Positions 1 through 7,953 of a DNA stretch of 64,000 bases are shown piece after piece. How positions within the stretch are numbered: the first letter of the stretch is position 1; every line of letters begins with the position of its first letter. The notes beneath the pieces are model-generated. The model was given only the letters and a program-made list of their open reading frames with translations. It had not been told where the DNA came from and did not search any database. Where the stretch lies: positions 1,116,001 to 1,180,000 of the forward strand of contig NZ_JBFMKQ010000001.1 of the NCBI RefSeq assembly GCF_040786285.1, given 5' to 3'. Both the position numbers and the translations under genes were made by a program. Source of the stretch: Aquimarina sp040786285. Its GTDB lineage: Bacteria > Bacteroidota > Bacteroidia > Flavobacteriales > Flavobacteriaceae.

Positions 1-1
1 T

Positions 2-289
2 ACAGATATCGCGGTATTGATCGAAGGCCATACCGATGATGATCCTTATACGGGCAATGCGCAATTATCGGGGAACTGGGATTTATCGACCAAAAGAGCA
101 ACGGCTATTGTAAACATCTTGTTACAGAATAAACAAATCGACCCGCAGAATCTAACTGCTGCCGGTAGAGGAGAGTTTGCTCCTGTAGCCAGTAATGAAA
201 CAAACGGAGGGAAAAGCAAAAACCGACGTATTGAGGTGATCTTAACGCCTAAGTTGGATGAGATTTCTAAGTTGCTAAACGATATATAA
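2..289 (+). CDS. OmpA-family C-terminal domain protein (5' truncated)
   Basis: Only the last 95 or so residues are in the window; the reading frame is open to the left edge. The visible part is an OmpA-like peptidoglycan-binding domain: an I-E-G-H-T-D segment, then the typical S-x-x-R-A-x-x-I-V helix, an A-x-G-R-G motif and a terminal K-x-x-N-R-R-I-E-V strand. The family anchors outer-membrane or lipoproteins to diaminopimelate in the cell wall. What lies upstream (barrel, TPR or lipoprotein part) cannot be seen. A strong terminator follows directly. Confidence 0.85.
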   Translation, partial: TDIAVLIEGHTDDDPYTGNAQLSGNWDLSTKRATAIVNILLQNKQIDPQNLTAAGRGEFAPVASNETNGGKSKNRRIEVILTPKLDEISKLLNDI

Positions 290-306
290 CTAAGAAGTAG
301 TAGTTA

Positions 307-338
307 AAAAAATAGCGGCCATTTGGCCGCTATTTTTT
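307..338 (+). terminator. Rho-independent terminator after the OmpA gene
   Basis: A perfect 14-bp stem (A-rich side, then TAGCGGCC paired with GGCCGCTA) has a 4-nt loop and runs into a T tract. It is nearly symmetric, so it can also serve the convergent gene at 364-774. Confidence 0.85.
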
Positions 339-363
339 ATATTTTGATATAGTTATATACTTT

Positions 364-774
364 TTATAAAGTATTTAAGATGTCATCAATAGCTTTAGTA
401 TTATCTACATCAATACTAGCTTTTACTTTTTTCAAAACAACATCAAACTTTTCAATTACTTTCTCGGTTTGTCCTTTGTTTAAAGGAATCTTTCTACCGG
501 TGGAAGTAAGAAGAATAAAATCATAGAATTCAACAGGAACAGATTGATCTCTTTTTCTTTGGAAAGAGGTAGTTCCATTGTCCTTAATGATCGAAATTAT
601 ATTTCCATTAGCAATTACTTTATCTGTTCTTTTACTTATCTCAGTGGCTAAACTATATAATTCCGTATACTGTTCAATGCTTTCAGCCCAATCTTGACCT
701 AAATTGTCTGTAGCTTGAGCCTGAGTAGATAATCCTGCGCCTAGCACGAATAGAAGTAGAAATAATTTTTTCAT
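364..774 (-). CDS. Small secreted hypothetical protein
   Basis: A 136-residue protein that I do not recognise. It opens with a clear Sec signal peptide (MKKLFLLLFVLGAGLSTQAQA, cleavage probably after AQA), so the mature part of about 115 residues is periplasmic or outer-membrane associated. The mature sequence is mixed alpha/beta with a K-R-T-D-K-V...G-N-I-I-S-I-I segment and a lysine-rich C-terminal third. No lipobox or catalytic motif is visible. It is convergent with the OmpA gene and shares its terminator. About 700 bp of repeat-rich DNA lies upstream. Confidence 0.7.
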   Translation of the reverse strand: MKKLFLLLFVLGAGLSTQAQATDNLGQDWAESIEQYTELYSLATEISKRTDKVIANGNIISIIKDNGTTSFQRKRDQSVPVEFYDFILLTSTGRKIPLNKGQTEKVIEKFDVVLKKVKASIDVDNTKAIDDILNTL

Positions 775-1471
775 AATGTTTGGGTGTTAAATAATGTATT
801 AAAAGTTTATAGGTTAATTACACCGGTTAGCTAACGTGATAAAATGTATTTTATTGTTAAAATAACCTTAAAAATCGAGTCAAAATACTCAATTTATTTG
901 ATAAAAACCAAAAAGTGTGCCAAGAATTTTAGGCTAAACTTTTGGGTACTATAAAGTTCTGAAAAAAATGATATATATAGAAGATAATTTAAAGTTTATT
1001 TTTTTCATAAATACATTACTTCATTTCATTCGCAATGACAAACCGGAAAGTCATTACGAGGAGCGAGCGACGAAGTAATCCGTTGAGTTATTATGGTTTT
1101 ATTTTGTAATCTCAGTTTCAGTACATCTCCATTTATCTTAATGATGTCTCCTCTCCCTCTGGGAGAGGATTAAGGCGAGGGTTTTTGTTGTGAAAACCTC
1201 CTCATCTTAACTCAATTCTTCGGCTGGCTCATTGCAATGCAATGCCCTCCAAGGAGAAGGAACATTAGCATTTGTCACACTGAGCTTGTCGAAGTGAAAT
1301 TGAAAACGAAAGATGTAGTAGTCATAGATAGGCACATGCTAAGCGAAGTGGAAGTATTCTGGCTAACAATAAGAAAAAGTCGACGTAACGGCCCTGATTA
1401 TTCATATTATTAGGAATTTTAGATTATTATTCTATCTTTAAACCACCTAAATCTATAAAAATTAACCTATT
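775..1471. repeat. Gene-free 0.7-kb stretch with several intergenic repeat fragments
   Basis: No credible ORF. Fragments typical of dispersed Bacteroidota intergenic repeats are visible: an ATTAC...GTAAT hairpin around 1054-1079 (GAGGAGCGAGCGACGAA core), a CCTCTCCC/GGGAGAGG hairpin near 1149-1167, and a CACTGAGCTTGTCGAAGTG hairpin at 1278-1296. A TATCTTTA sequence near 1432-1440, one base off the -7 consensus TAnnTTTG, could be the promoter of the gene at 1472. Confidence 0.5.
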
Positions 1472-2152
1472 ATGTTTATTATCTTCGGAACAAGAGGACT
1501 AAAACACACCGTAAAAGAAAGTCCTGTATTATCAAACGCATGCCCTAATTGCAATAATGGAAACCTGGTCAATAAACTGTATCGCCGATGGTTTACCCTA
1601 TTTTTTATTCCAACAATCCCTCTGGATGTGGTAGATCGCTTTTATGAATGCGATAGTTGTAAAAGTGCCTATAACGAAAGTATAAAAACGATTTTACAGC
1701 AATCTCAAGACGAGATTAACGAAAACCAGAAACGAGCGCAATCGGTTTTTGCCAAGGCATTGGTGGCATCGATGACTCATATGTCGATTATCGACGGAGA
1801 TTTTGCTCCCGAAGAAGAGCGTGAGATTATGGATGCAATCGAAGGGTTTCCTGAAATGAAAGAGGATCTCATGGCAGTACACAACACCATAAAAGAACAT
1901 GCAAATAAGGATAATCAAGTATTTAATTATTTAAATGAAGCAAGAAACGAACTTTCTTCTGAAACCTTAATCAATATTTTAGCGCAAGCAGCCGTAGTAT
2001 TACTGGCTGATGGATCTATTGAAAAGGAAGAAGAAGATTTGATGAAAGATTATTTAATTGCATGTGGATTACCTAAGGAGATGTATCAAACCCTGATTGA
2101 CAGGTTAATGCAAAAAGACATTACCGATCTTAAAGAAGGACAGTTGAATTAG
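1472..2152 (+). CDS. Zinc-ribbon plus TerB-like domain protein
   Basis: A 226-residue cytoplasmic protein. Residues about 20-65 hold two Cys pairs (C-P-N-C and C-D-S-C) forming a zinc ribbon, separated by a hydrophobic W-F-T-L-F-F-I-P segment, which is typical of the zinc-ribbon proteins found at the N-terminus of TerB-like proteins. Residues about 85-220 are all-helical with acidic D-G-x-x-x-x-E-E-E motifs (around 105 and 180), as in the TerB tellurite-resistance fold. The function is unknown; stress-related metal sensing has been proposed for TerB proteins in general. It stands alone and is followed by its own terminator. Confidence 0.7.
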   Translation: MFIIFGTRGLKHTVKESPVLSNACPNCNNGNLVNKLYRRWFTLFFIPTIPLDVVDRFYECDSCKSAYNESIKTILQQSQDEINENQKRAQSVFAKALVASMTHMSIIDGDFAPEEEREIMDAIEGFPEMKEDLMAVHNTIKEHANKDNQVFNYLNEARNELSSETLINILAQAAVVLLADGSIEKEEEDLMKDYLIACGLPKEMYQTLIDRLMQKDITDLKEGQLN

Positions 2153-2173
2153 AAGAAGCTATATCTGATATAT

Positions 2174-2201
2174 AAAAAAGTCAACTTAAGTTGACTTTTT
2201 T
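2174..2201 (+). terminator. Rho-independent terminator after the TerB-like gene
   Basis: A perfect palindrome (AAAAAAGTCAACTTAAG and its complement) ends in a T run 22 bp after the stop codon. Confidence 0.85.
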
Positions 2202-2206
2202 ATATT

Positions 2207-2256
2207 GTCATTCCAGCGTGTCACATTGAGCTTGTCGAAATGTAAGCTGGAATCCA
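2207..2256. repeat. Hairpin repeat, family B, copy 1
   Basis: The outer arms ATTCCAGC (2210-2217) and GCTGGAAT (2246-2253) and the inner arms ACATT (2223-2227) and AATGT (2239-2243) are perfectly complementary around a GAGCTTGTCGA loop. A second copy sits between bioD and bioA at 43308-43351, with a different but still complementary outer stem. Confidence 0.75.
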
Positions 2257-2674
2257 TAATAACGCATTCCAAAGTGGATCTCTCGTCAATTCTAATTACA
2301 CTTTCATAGTACTTGTCTTGCCCTGGAAACGGCAAGATTAAATTTTTTATGATTGATAGTAATGAAAATACGTATCAACCTGAGTACCTCGACTTAGCTC
2401 AGCACAGGCCTATCGAAGGTCATTTTATTCAGAATTTGCTTAGACAGACTCAGTATCAAACCTGTAATACATATGCAAGGGTAAAGGGAAAAAAATAAGT
2501 AATAAAATGATATAAACCTGTATCTTTGATATTAATCCTACCCAAGAATCATCTAAAAAAAACATGCTTTTTAGATGATCTAATTTTTTAGCGCGGTACA
2601 CTTCTCCTTAAAGAGATACAACTTTGTGCGTGATAAAGTAACAACTATATTGTTTTTTTAATTAAAGCTCTTTT

Positions 2675-5600
2675 ATGAAACCATTACCATCACTTTTTCT
2701 AACCCCTTCTTTCTGGATTATCCTTTTTATGATCTCATCGAATGTTATTCATGCACAGGTTGAAAATGATACCCTGTTGGCTTCGCAATATTTTAAGACT
2801 GCAGATTCTTTACAAACAGATAAAAAACATAAGGAGTCTATTGAATTTTTTCAAAAGGCATTAGCTATTTATGAAAAAGCTGAAGCTTGGGAAAAGGTTG
2901 CTAGTTGTTATAATAGTATTTCTATGAATCAATACCGAAATAGAAAACTTAAAGAGTCATTCTATAGTGCTAAAAAGGTTTTGGAGATAAGTACTAGTAA
3001 CTTGGCAAAGAATACTAGAGAAAGAGCAGCTGCTTATGATAATATTGGAGCTTATTATTTATGGATGTCTAAGTATGACAAAGCTTTAACAAATTATGAG
3101 AAATCCCTTAAGATCAAAAGAAAGATTCTTCCAGAAATACATTACGATATTGCAGTATCATATAGTAACTTAGGGATATTTCATAGAAATATTGCGAAAT
3201 ATGAGAAAGCACTATATTTTCTAAAAAAATCATTAGCTATTAATTTGAAAATTTTTGGACCAGAACATCCAAAAACAAGTAATGATTATAACAATATAGG
3301 AAATACTTATAATTATCTGGGGGAATGCGACAAAGCTTTAGAATATCTTAAAAAAGATTTAGATATAACGATCAAAAAATCAGGAAGAAATGATATATAT
3401 GTGGGTTATAGCTATGTTAACATTGGAATTACTTATGACCGTTTAAATCATAATGATAAGGCTTTGGATTATTTCGAAAGAGCATCACTGATTTTTATTG
3501 AAAAAGAAAGTACATATCCACTATTTGTGTCATATAATAACCTGACCCCTCTTTTATCGAGAATAGGAAGATATGATGAAGCATTGCAATATTGTGGAAA
3601 AAGTTTGGACCTAGCATTAAAAATGTTTGAGGAGAGACATCCAAATATTGCTGCATGTTACTGGAACTTTGGCTTTGCTTATGAAGGCAAAGAGAAATAC
3701 GAAAAAGCATTAGAGTATTATAGCAAAGCTTTAGATATTTTAGAAGCAGTATATGATGAAAATCATGCAGATATTGCAATCTTATATGGTAATATTGGTA
3801 GTATTTATATAAGTACAAAAGATTTTGATAAAGCATTAATATATCATCAAAAAGCTTTAGAAATAAATAATAGCATCTTTGAAAAAGATAATCCTGAAAT
3901 TTCAAGATCATATATAAGCATAGGTAATCTCTACTTTGAAAAGAAAATGTATGTTGATGCCTTATTTTATTATCAGAAAGCTTTAGGTGTTTTACAAAAC
4001 TCAGAAAAACAAAACCCTCTTGCTTTACAAGCATTAAATCAAGTGGCAACGGCTTATGATAAACAAAAAAATTATCAAAAATCGATTGTTTTTTTTGATA
4101 AAGCAATAATGGCTAATACAAAAAATACTAACCACTTAGGAGTTAATCAGAATTTTGATCCCAATCAATATTATGACCTTAAATTACTGCTAGAAACATT
4201 CCAAGGAAAAGCTATGGTGCTAAAATCGAAATATGTAAAAGATGATTCAATAGGCGATCTTAATAAGAGTATTGAAATATATAAGAGATCAGATATACTA
4301 ATCAACCATATTCGACAAACGTTTACCAATTATCAAGATAAAGTAACCTTTGCCAAACAAGCCAAAGAAGTCTATCAAGGGGCAATTGAAGCGCAACTGT
4401 TAGTATACGATACAGAAAATGATCAACACGCTTTAGAAAAAGCCTTTTATTATGCCGAGAAAAGTAAAGCTAATACGTTAAAAGAACTCTTAAATGATGC
4501 TAATGCTAAAAACTTTACAGGATTACCTACCAATCTTGTGACATCAGAGAAAGAACTACGACTCAATAAAGCATTCTATCAATCTAAGGTCACAGAGGAG
4601 CTTTCAGAAAAAGATACTGACTCATCGAAGATCACCCAATACGAAAACAAACTCTTTGATATTAATCGTAAACAGGATTCTTTAACCGATATCTTAGAAA
4701 AAAACTACCCTAAATACTATCAATTAAAGCATAAAAATGATATTGTATCGGTAAGTAAACTCCAACAACAACTTAATGAGCGTACTACCTTGCTTGAGTT
4801 TTTTACATCCGACAGCATCACCTATGCATTTACGATCTCTAAAAACAAGATTGCCGTACAAGAATTAGCAACCACTGATCTTACTAAAAAAGTAGAAACT
4901 TTTAGAGAGGCCATCACCTCAAAACATGTAGGTAATTTTAAAGCATCATCTCATCAATTGTATAACGAGCTTATCGATCCTATAGCCGATCAATTGGTGG
5001 GAGATGAACTCATCATCATCCCCGATGGACCACTTTGGCATCTTAATGTTGAGCTTTTGCTTACTCAAAATAAAGACTCTAATAACCCCAAAGATTTGCC
5101 GTATTTGCTAAATAACTATGCCATTAGTTATGCCAACTCTGCAAACCTCTTGTTTACCAATAATAAAGACACTCAAAAATCTAAAAAACAAGAAGAATGT
5201 CTAGCGTTTTCGTTTACAGACAGCACTAGTGTTGTTGATACCAAAACCATGAGTTTGGCAACATTGCGTGATGCCGGAGATGACTTGCCAGGAACCCGAA
5301 AAGAAATCAAAGCCATTGCCGAGATTATCGATGGGCAATACTACTTCGGGTCTGAGGCGATAGAGGCCAATTTTAAGAAAAATGCCAGTCAATATAATAT
5401 TCTTCACCTGGCATTGCATGGCGAGGTGGATAATGAGCGACCAGAGAATTCTAAACTTTATTTTACCAAAAGCAAAGACACTATAGAAGACAATCTACTA
5501 TACGGTCATGAGCTGTTTGCTCTAGATATCCCTGCCGAACTTACAGTACTGAGTGCCTGTAACACGGGATCTGGTAAAATCGCCAAAGGGGAAGGGATTA

Positions 5601-5938
5601 TGAGTTTGGGTACTGCGTTTCAATACGCCGGGACAAAAAGTTTACTACTCACAAGCTGGGAGGTATCGGATCAAACCACACCCGAGCTCATGAAATACTT
5701 CTATACCAATCTAAAAGAAGGCATGAACAAAGCCAAAGCCTTACAACAAGCCAAACTTCAATATTTAAAAACCGCCGATATTAATCGTACTCATCCTTTT
5801 TATTGGGGAGGATTTTATCTGGTAGGAGATGCCGCTGCTATACCGTTTAGTGATCATACATGGTGGTATTGGGTGTTAGGGTTAGGGATTTTGTGCTTGA
5901 TTGTGTTTAGGTATAGAAAAAGGAAACGTAATTCATAA
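2675..5938 (+). CDS. Exported TPR-CHAT protein (caspase-like fold)
   Basis: A 1087-residue protein with an N-terminal signal peptide ending V-I-H-A-Q (residue 28). About ten tetratricopeptide repeats follow (residues 30-480, recurrent Y-x-x-A-L-x-Y-x-x-K-A-L), then a helical linker, a CHAT domain (about 770-1050) and a C-terminal membrane helix (about 1062-1080) followed by R-Y-R-K-R-K-R. The caspase-type dyad is present: His915 in A-L-H-G and Cys962 in S-A-C-N-T-G. CHAT domains are peptidases of the caspase/separase clan, and TPR-CHAT pairs are common in Bacteroidota. With a signal peptide and a Lys/Arg-rich tail after the last helix, the TPR and CHAT parts should face the periplasm. The substrate is unknown and no gasdermin-like partner is visible nearby. 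Confidence 0.85.
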   Translation: MKPLPSLFLTPSFWIILFMISSNVIHAQVENDTLLASQYFKTADSLQTDKKHKESIEFFQKALAIYEKAEAWEKVASCYNSISMNQYRNRKLKESFYSAKKVLEISTSNLAKNTRERAAAYDNIGAYYLWMSKYDKALTNYEKSLKIKRKILPEIHYDIAVSYSNLGIFHRNIAKYEKALYFLKKSLAINLKIFGPEHPKTSNDYNNIGNTYNYLGECDKALEYLKKDLDITIKKSGRNDIYVGYSYVNIGITYDRLNHNDKALDYFERASLIFIEKESTYPLFVSYNNLTPLLSRIGRYDEALQYCGKSLDLALKMFEERHPNIAACYWNFGFAYEGKEKYEKALEYYSKALDILEAVYDENHADIAILYGNIGSIYISTKDFDKALIYHQKALEINNSIFEKDNPEISRSYISIGNLYFEKKMYVDALFYYQKALGVLQNSEKQNPLALQALNQVATAYDKQKNYQKSIVFFDKAIMANTKNTNHLGVNQNFDPNQYYDLKLLLETFQGKAMVLKSKYVKDDSIGDLNKSIEIYKRSDILINHIRQTFTNYQDKVTFAKQAKEVYQGAIEAQLLVYDTENDQHALEKAFYYAEKSKANTLKELLNDANAKNFTGLPTNLVTSEKELRLNKAFYQSKVTEELSEKDTDSSKITQYENKLFDINRKQDSLTDILEKNYPKYYQLKHKNDIVSVSKLQQQLNERTTLLEFFTSDSITYAFTISKNKIAVQELATTDLTKKVETFREAITSKHVGNFKASSHQLYNELIDPIADQLVGDELIIIPDGPLWHLNVELLLTQNKDSNNPKDLPYLLNNYAISYANSANLLFTNNKDTQKSKKQEECLAFSFTDSTSVVDTKTMSLATLRDAGDDLPGTRKEIKAIAEIIDGQYYFGSEAIEANFKKNASQYNILHLALHGEVDNERPENSKLYFTKSKDTIEDNLLYGHELFALDIPAELTVLSACNTGSGKIAKGEGIMSLGTAFQYAGTKSLLLTSWEVSDQTTPELMKYFYTNLKEGMNKAKALQQAKLQYLKTADINRTHPFYWGGFYLVGDAAAIPFSDHTWWYWVLGLGILCLIVFRYRKRKRNS

Positions 5939-5956
5939 AATAATGTCAGTTCGATG

Positions 5957-6021
5957 TAAGAAAATTTACGTCAGTCTGATTTTCGACAGAAAATTGTATC
6001 GAAGACAAGTAAACTTTCTTA
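5957..6021 (-). repeat. Hairpin repeat, family A, copy 1 (inverted orientation)
   Basis: The outer arms at 5957-5969 (TAAGAAAATTTAC) and 6009-6021 are complementary with one mismatch. The core 5970-6009 is the reverse complement of the core of copies 2 and 3 (CTTGTCTTCGATAC followed by TTTCTNTCGAAAATC). Confidence 0.75.
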
Positions 6022-6028
6022 CAAAAAC

Positions 6029-6129
6029 CTTGTCATTCCTGTACTGCGTCTTAGCTCACTATAAACTTTGGCAAGAATTCGAAATTACGTATTCTAATCT
6101 GGATCCCGGATCAAGTGCGGGATGACAAG
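6029..6129. repeat. Dispersed palindromic repeat
   Basis: The ends CTTGTCATTCC (6029-6039) and GGGATGACAAG (6119-6129) form an inverted repeat with one mismatch. The right part contains GGATCCCGGATCAAGTGCGG, a form widely seen in bacterial intergenic repeats. A reading frame running into it from the CHAT gene end is not coding. Confidence 0.6.
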
Positions 6130-6189
6130 TGATAGGGTTAATATTGATAATATTATAGAATGCCTGTCGAAGGGTAATAAAATTAATAG

Positions 6190-6312
6190 CTATATACCTA
6201 TTATAGAAGACCTGTGGTTTTAAAATGGTTTGAAGCATTTACTAATCCCAGTGAAGCTATAGGAGTAGAGAAACAAATAAAAGTATGCCAAGAATGTAGT
6301 AAACAAAAATAA
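6190..6312 (+). pseudogene. Remnant of a GIY-YIG nuclease gene (C-terminal part)
   Basis: The frame 6190-6312 reads L-Y-T-Y-Y-R-R-P-V-V-L-K-W-F, then E-A-F-T-N-P-S-E-A-I, then V-E-K-Q-I-K and a stop. This matches the middle and end of the small GIY-YIG nucleases common in Flavobacteriia (pattern Y-T-x-x-R-R-P-V-x-L...F-T-x-x-x-x-A-I-x-x-E-K-Q-I-K). The GIY-YIG catalytic start is missing, an in-frame stop lies just upstream at 6187, and the usual W-S-R-x-K-K-E-A-L tail is replaced by an early stop. Palindromic repeats flank it on both sides. Confidence 0.6.
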
Positions 6313-6635
6313 AATTCTTAATTATGCATATAGCGAAAAAATATACTGTTTTTATATAAGGATCCGTTATGTATTTAAGAAAAATACCACAAAAAAGCGT
6401 CAATTCGAGTGTTTTGTCGTAATGAAATGGAGTCAAAATGTATCGAGAATAGCTTTTTTTAACAAATAACCCTTGTCATCCTGAGCTTGACGAAGGGCTC
6501 GATACTCTTCTCCTTGAGTCGAAGCACTCGAATTGACGGATTTTTGGTTAAAAAAACATAATAATAGAAAAACAGATAACAAAAGTACGTTGCTAGACGT
6601 TTATAATACCCCATTAATCTAAAACAATAGAACAA

Positions 6636-7151
6636 ATGAAAAGGCTATCCATTTTTATACTAGTACTAGTAACCGTGTTCAAAGGAGTGAGCCAGGAAAG
6701 CGAAGAAGAGTACCAGAACGAAGAAGAAACACAAAGTGAAGAAGAGGTGCAGGAGGATGAGCAAGGAGATAACAACTACTTTGATATCTATAACTATTTT
6801 AGTTTCACTAATGATGAGTATGCCAATGCCATGGATAAAGTGAATGATATGTATCCAGAAGATCAAAATATCCTGAATAAATTGGTGCTAGAAGTCCAAA
6901 AAGATAAAGTATTAAAAGATCGCTTATTCGGGGAGTTGATCGCAAAACCCAAAAAAAAGCATCCTTACAAGGGTAAAGACAGCCCGGGGTTTGTTTGTGT
7001 CCTAGGTGGTCTTATAGAAAACCAAACAGTATATAATGGGATCGTTAAAGACGGAGGCGCCGAGGATCATGCCAGAAATGCCGCAGCCCTCGCCGAAAGA
7101 ACTGTGCGGAGAAAATGCGGGATCACCAAAAAAGTGAATAAGGAGGAATAG
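6636..7151 (+). CDS. Secreted acidic hypothetical protein
   Basis: 171 residues, not recognised. A signal peptide (MKRLSIFILVLVTVFKGVSQ) is followed by a strongly acidic low-complexity stretch (residues 20-47, mostly Glu, Gln and Asp). The C-terminal two thirds is a compact domain with two Cys (in F-V-C-V-L-G-G and R-K-C-G) and a G-G-A-E-D-H-A-R-N-A-A-A segment. It is probably a periplasmic or surface protein. It stands alone between repeat-rich intergenic regions, with no terminator seen. Confidence 0.6.
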   Translation: MKRLSIFILVLVTVFKGVSQESEEEYQNEEETQSEEEVQEDEQGDNNYFDIYNYFSFTNDEYANAMDKVNDMYPEDQNILNKLVLEVQKDKVLKDRLFGELIAKPKKKHPYKGKDSPGFVCVLGGLIENQTVYNGIVKDGGAEDHARNAAALAERTVRRKCGITKKVNKEE

Positions 7152-7171
7152 CACAGACTGTTTCCATATTC

Positions 7172-7290
7172 TGGTAAACTACCTTGGGGCAAGCCCTTGA
7201 GGTATTCGATTGGAAAATAATTTAGATTTCGAGGAAAGCCTTGGGGCGCTTAAATCTCGATTATCGAGTAAATTCGAGTCACAAGTGGTG
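7172..7290. repeat. Intergenic hairpins (CCTTGGGG type)
   Basis: An imperfect hairpin (TACCTTGGGGC, then GCCCTTGAGGTA) is followed by a second one using TTTAGATTTCGAGG and TTAAATCTCGA around another CCTTGGGG. They look like dispersed repeats rather than a terminator, since there is no T tract. Confidence 0.4.
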
Positions 7291-7449
7291 TTGCACAAAT
7301 ATATCGGCTAAAAACGCAACCTCTCCTACTATTCCAATCCGAGTATAGCTTAAGTTCTTATAAAATGTATATCTTTACCACGCGTTATGCGCACGTTCTT
7401 TGGTAGAACCATACTCCATAGTTTTTGAATTTATGTTTAATTAAAAACT

Positions 7450-7752
7450 ATGATTATGAATTGGAAAATTCAAAAACTATTGAATGGTGAGACAATCGTC
7501 TCCAAAGAACCCGGTAATTCTATGTTGCCTATTCTTAAATCAAAACAACCTGTGATATTAGAACCCATTAGTTGGGAAGATTGTAAAACAGGAGATATTG
7601 TTTTTTGTAAAGTAAGAGGTAGCTGTTTTACACATATTGTCAAAGGCAAAAATGTGAAAAGAGGATTACTAATCGGTAACAACCGAGGCCATCTAAATGG
7701 GTGGACCAAAAAAGTTTATTGTAGAGTGGTAGAAATACTGCCCATGTCATAA
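7450..7752 (+). CDS. Stand-alone S24/S26 peptidase-like protein
   Basis: A 100-residue protein with no membrane segment. It carries the N-terminal signature of the LexA/signal-peptidase fold: G-N-S-M-L-P-I-L (Ser in S-M-x-P), then a G-D-I-V-F strand and C-F-T-H-I-V-K-G. The His in T-H-I-V sits where archaeal/ER-type signal peptidases (S26B) use His and bacterial enzymes use Lys, so a Ser-His arrangement is possible. It lacks both a DNA-binding domain and a membrane anchor. The start could be Met1 (7450) or the Met at 7456. The substrate is unknown; it could equally be a fold-only protein. Confidence 0.6.
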   Translation: MIMNWKIQKLLNGETIVSKEPGNSMLPILKSKQPVILEPISWEDCKTGDIVFCKVRGSCFTHIVKGKNVKRGLLIGNNRGHLNGWTKKVYCRVVEILPMS

Positions 7753-7756
7753 GAGT

Positions 7757-7778
7757 AGCGCGATAAGCGCTTTTTTTG
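7757..7778 (+). terminator. Rho-independent terminator after the S24/S26-like gene
   Basis: An AGCGC/GCGCT stem with a 5-nt loop and seven T residues, beginning 5 bp after the stop codon. Confidence 0.75.
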
Positions 7779-7837
7779 TTTATAAATAGTTACATTTCAT
7801 AGTATATTTAGTAAAAGCCGTTAAATTGAGTGATTTT

Positions 7838-7915
7838 TCAAAATGACCTCTCGACTGTGCTCGAGATGACATTAGAAAAAATGTATCGCCCCTTCGACAA
7901 GCCTGGGTGACAAGT
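7838..7915. repeat. Two dispersed repeat fragments
   Basis: Contains a CTCGA(CTGTGC)TCGAG hairpin and, 40 bp on, a CCCTTCGACAAGCCTGGG variant of the GAGCTTGTCGA family in inverted orientation. No coding potential is seen. Confidence 0.45.
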
Positions 7916-7953
7916 AATTTTTTAATGCTCAATCCATTTTTTATCAAATCAAA

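Larger units (their letters stand above)
2153..2674. other. Gene-poor stretch between the TerB-like and CHAT genes
   Basis: Holds the terminator and family B hairpin described separately, a second repeat fragment near 2383-2420, and a perfect 12-bp inverted repeat at 2548-2579 (ATCATCTAAAAA, 8-nt loop, TTTTTAGATGAT). A 61-codon reading frame at 2313-2498 runs through repeat sequence and does not look coding. Confidence 0.5.
5939..6635. other. Repeat-rich intergenic region around the GIY-YIG remnant
   Basis: Apart from the hairpin repeats and the remnant listed separately, it contains a C-C-T-GAGCTTGACGA-A-G-G hairpin at 6480-6496, another member of the GAGCTTGTCGA loop family, and no intact gene. 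Confidence 0.5.

Noticed and set aside
2313..2498. 61-codon reading frame upstream of the TPR-CHAT gene
   Set aside because: It runs through dispersed repeat sequence, has no signal or domain pattern and biased repeat-like composition; not coding.
3495..4106. 203-codon minus-strand frame inside the TPR region
   Set aside because: Antisense shadow of the TPR repeats with unnatural composition (rich in Tyr, Leu, His, Phe).
5901..6125. 74-codon frame overlapping the end of the CHAT gene
   Set aside because: It reads through the CHAT gene end in another frame and then through the family A hairpin and another palindrome; a chance ORF.
7370..7415. Integron attC-like sequence (GCGTTATGCGCA) before the S24/S26-like gene
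   Set aside because: The core does not fit GTTRRRY and no integrase or second site is present.
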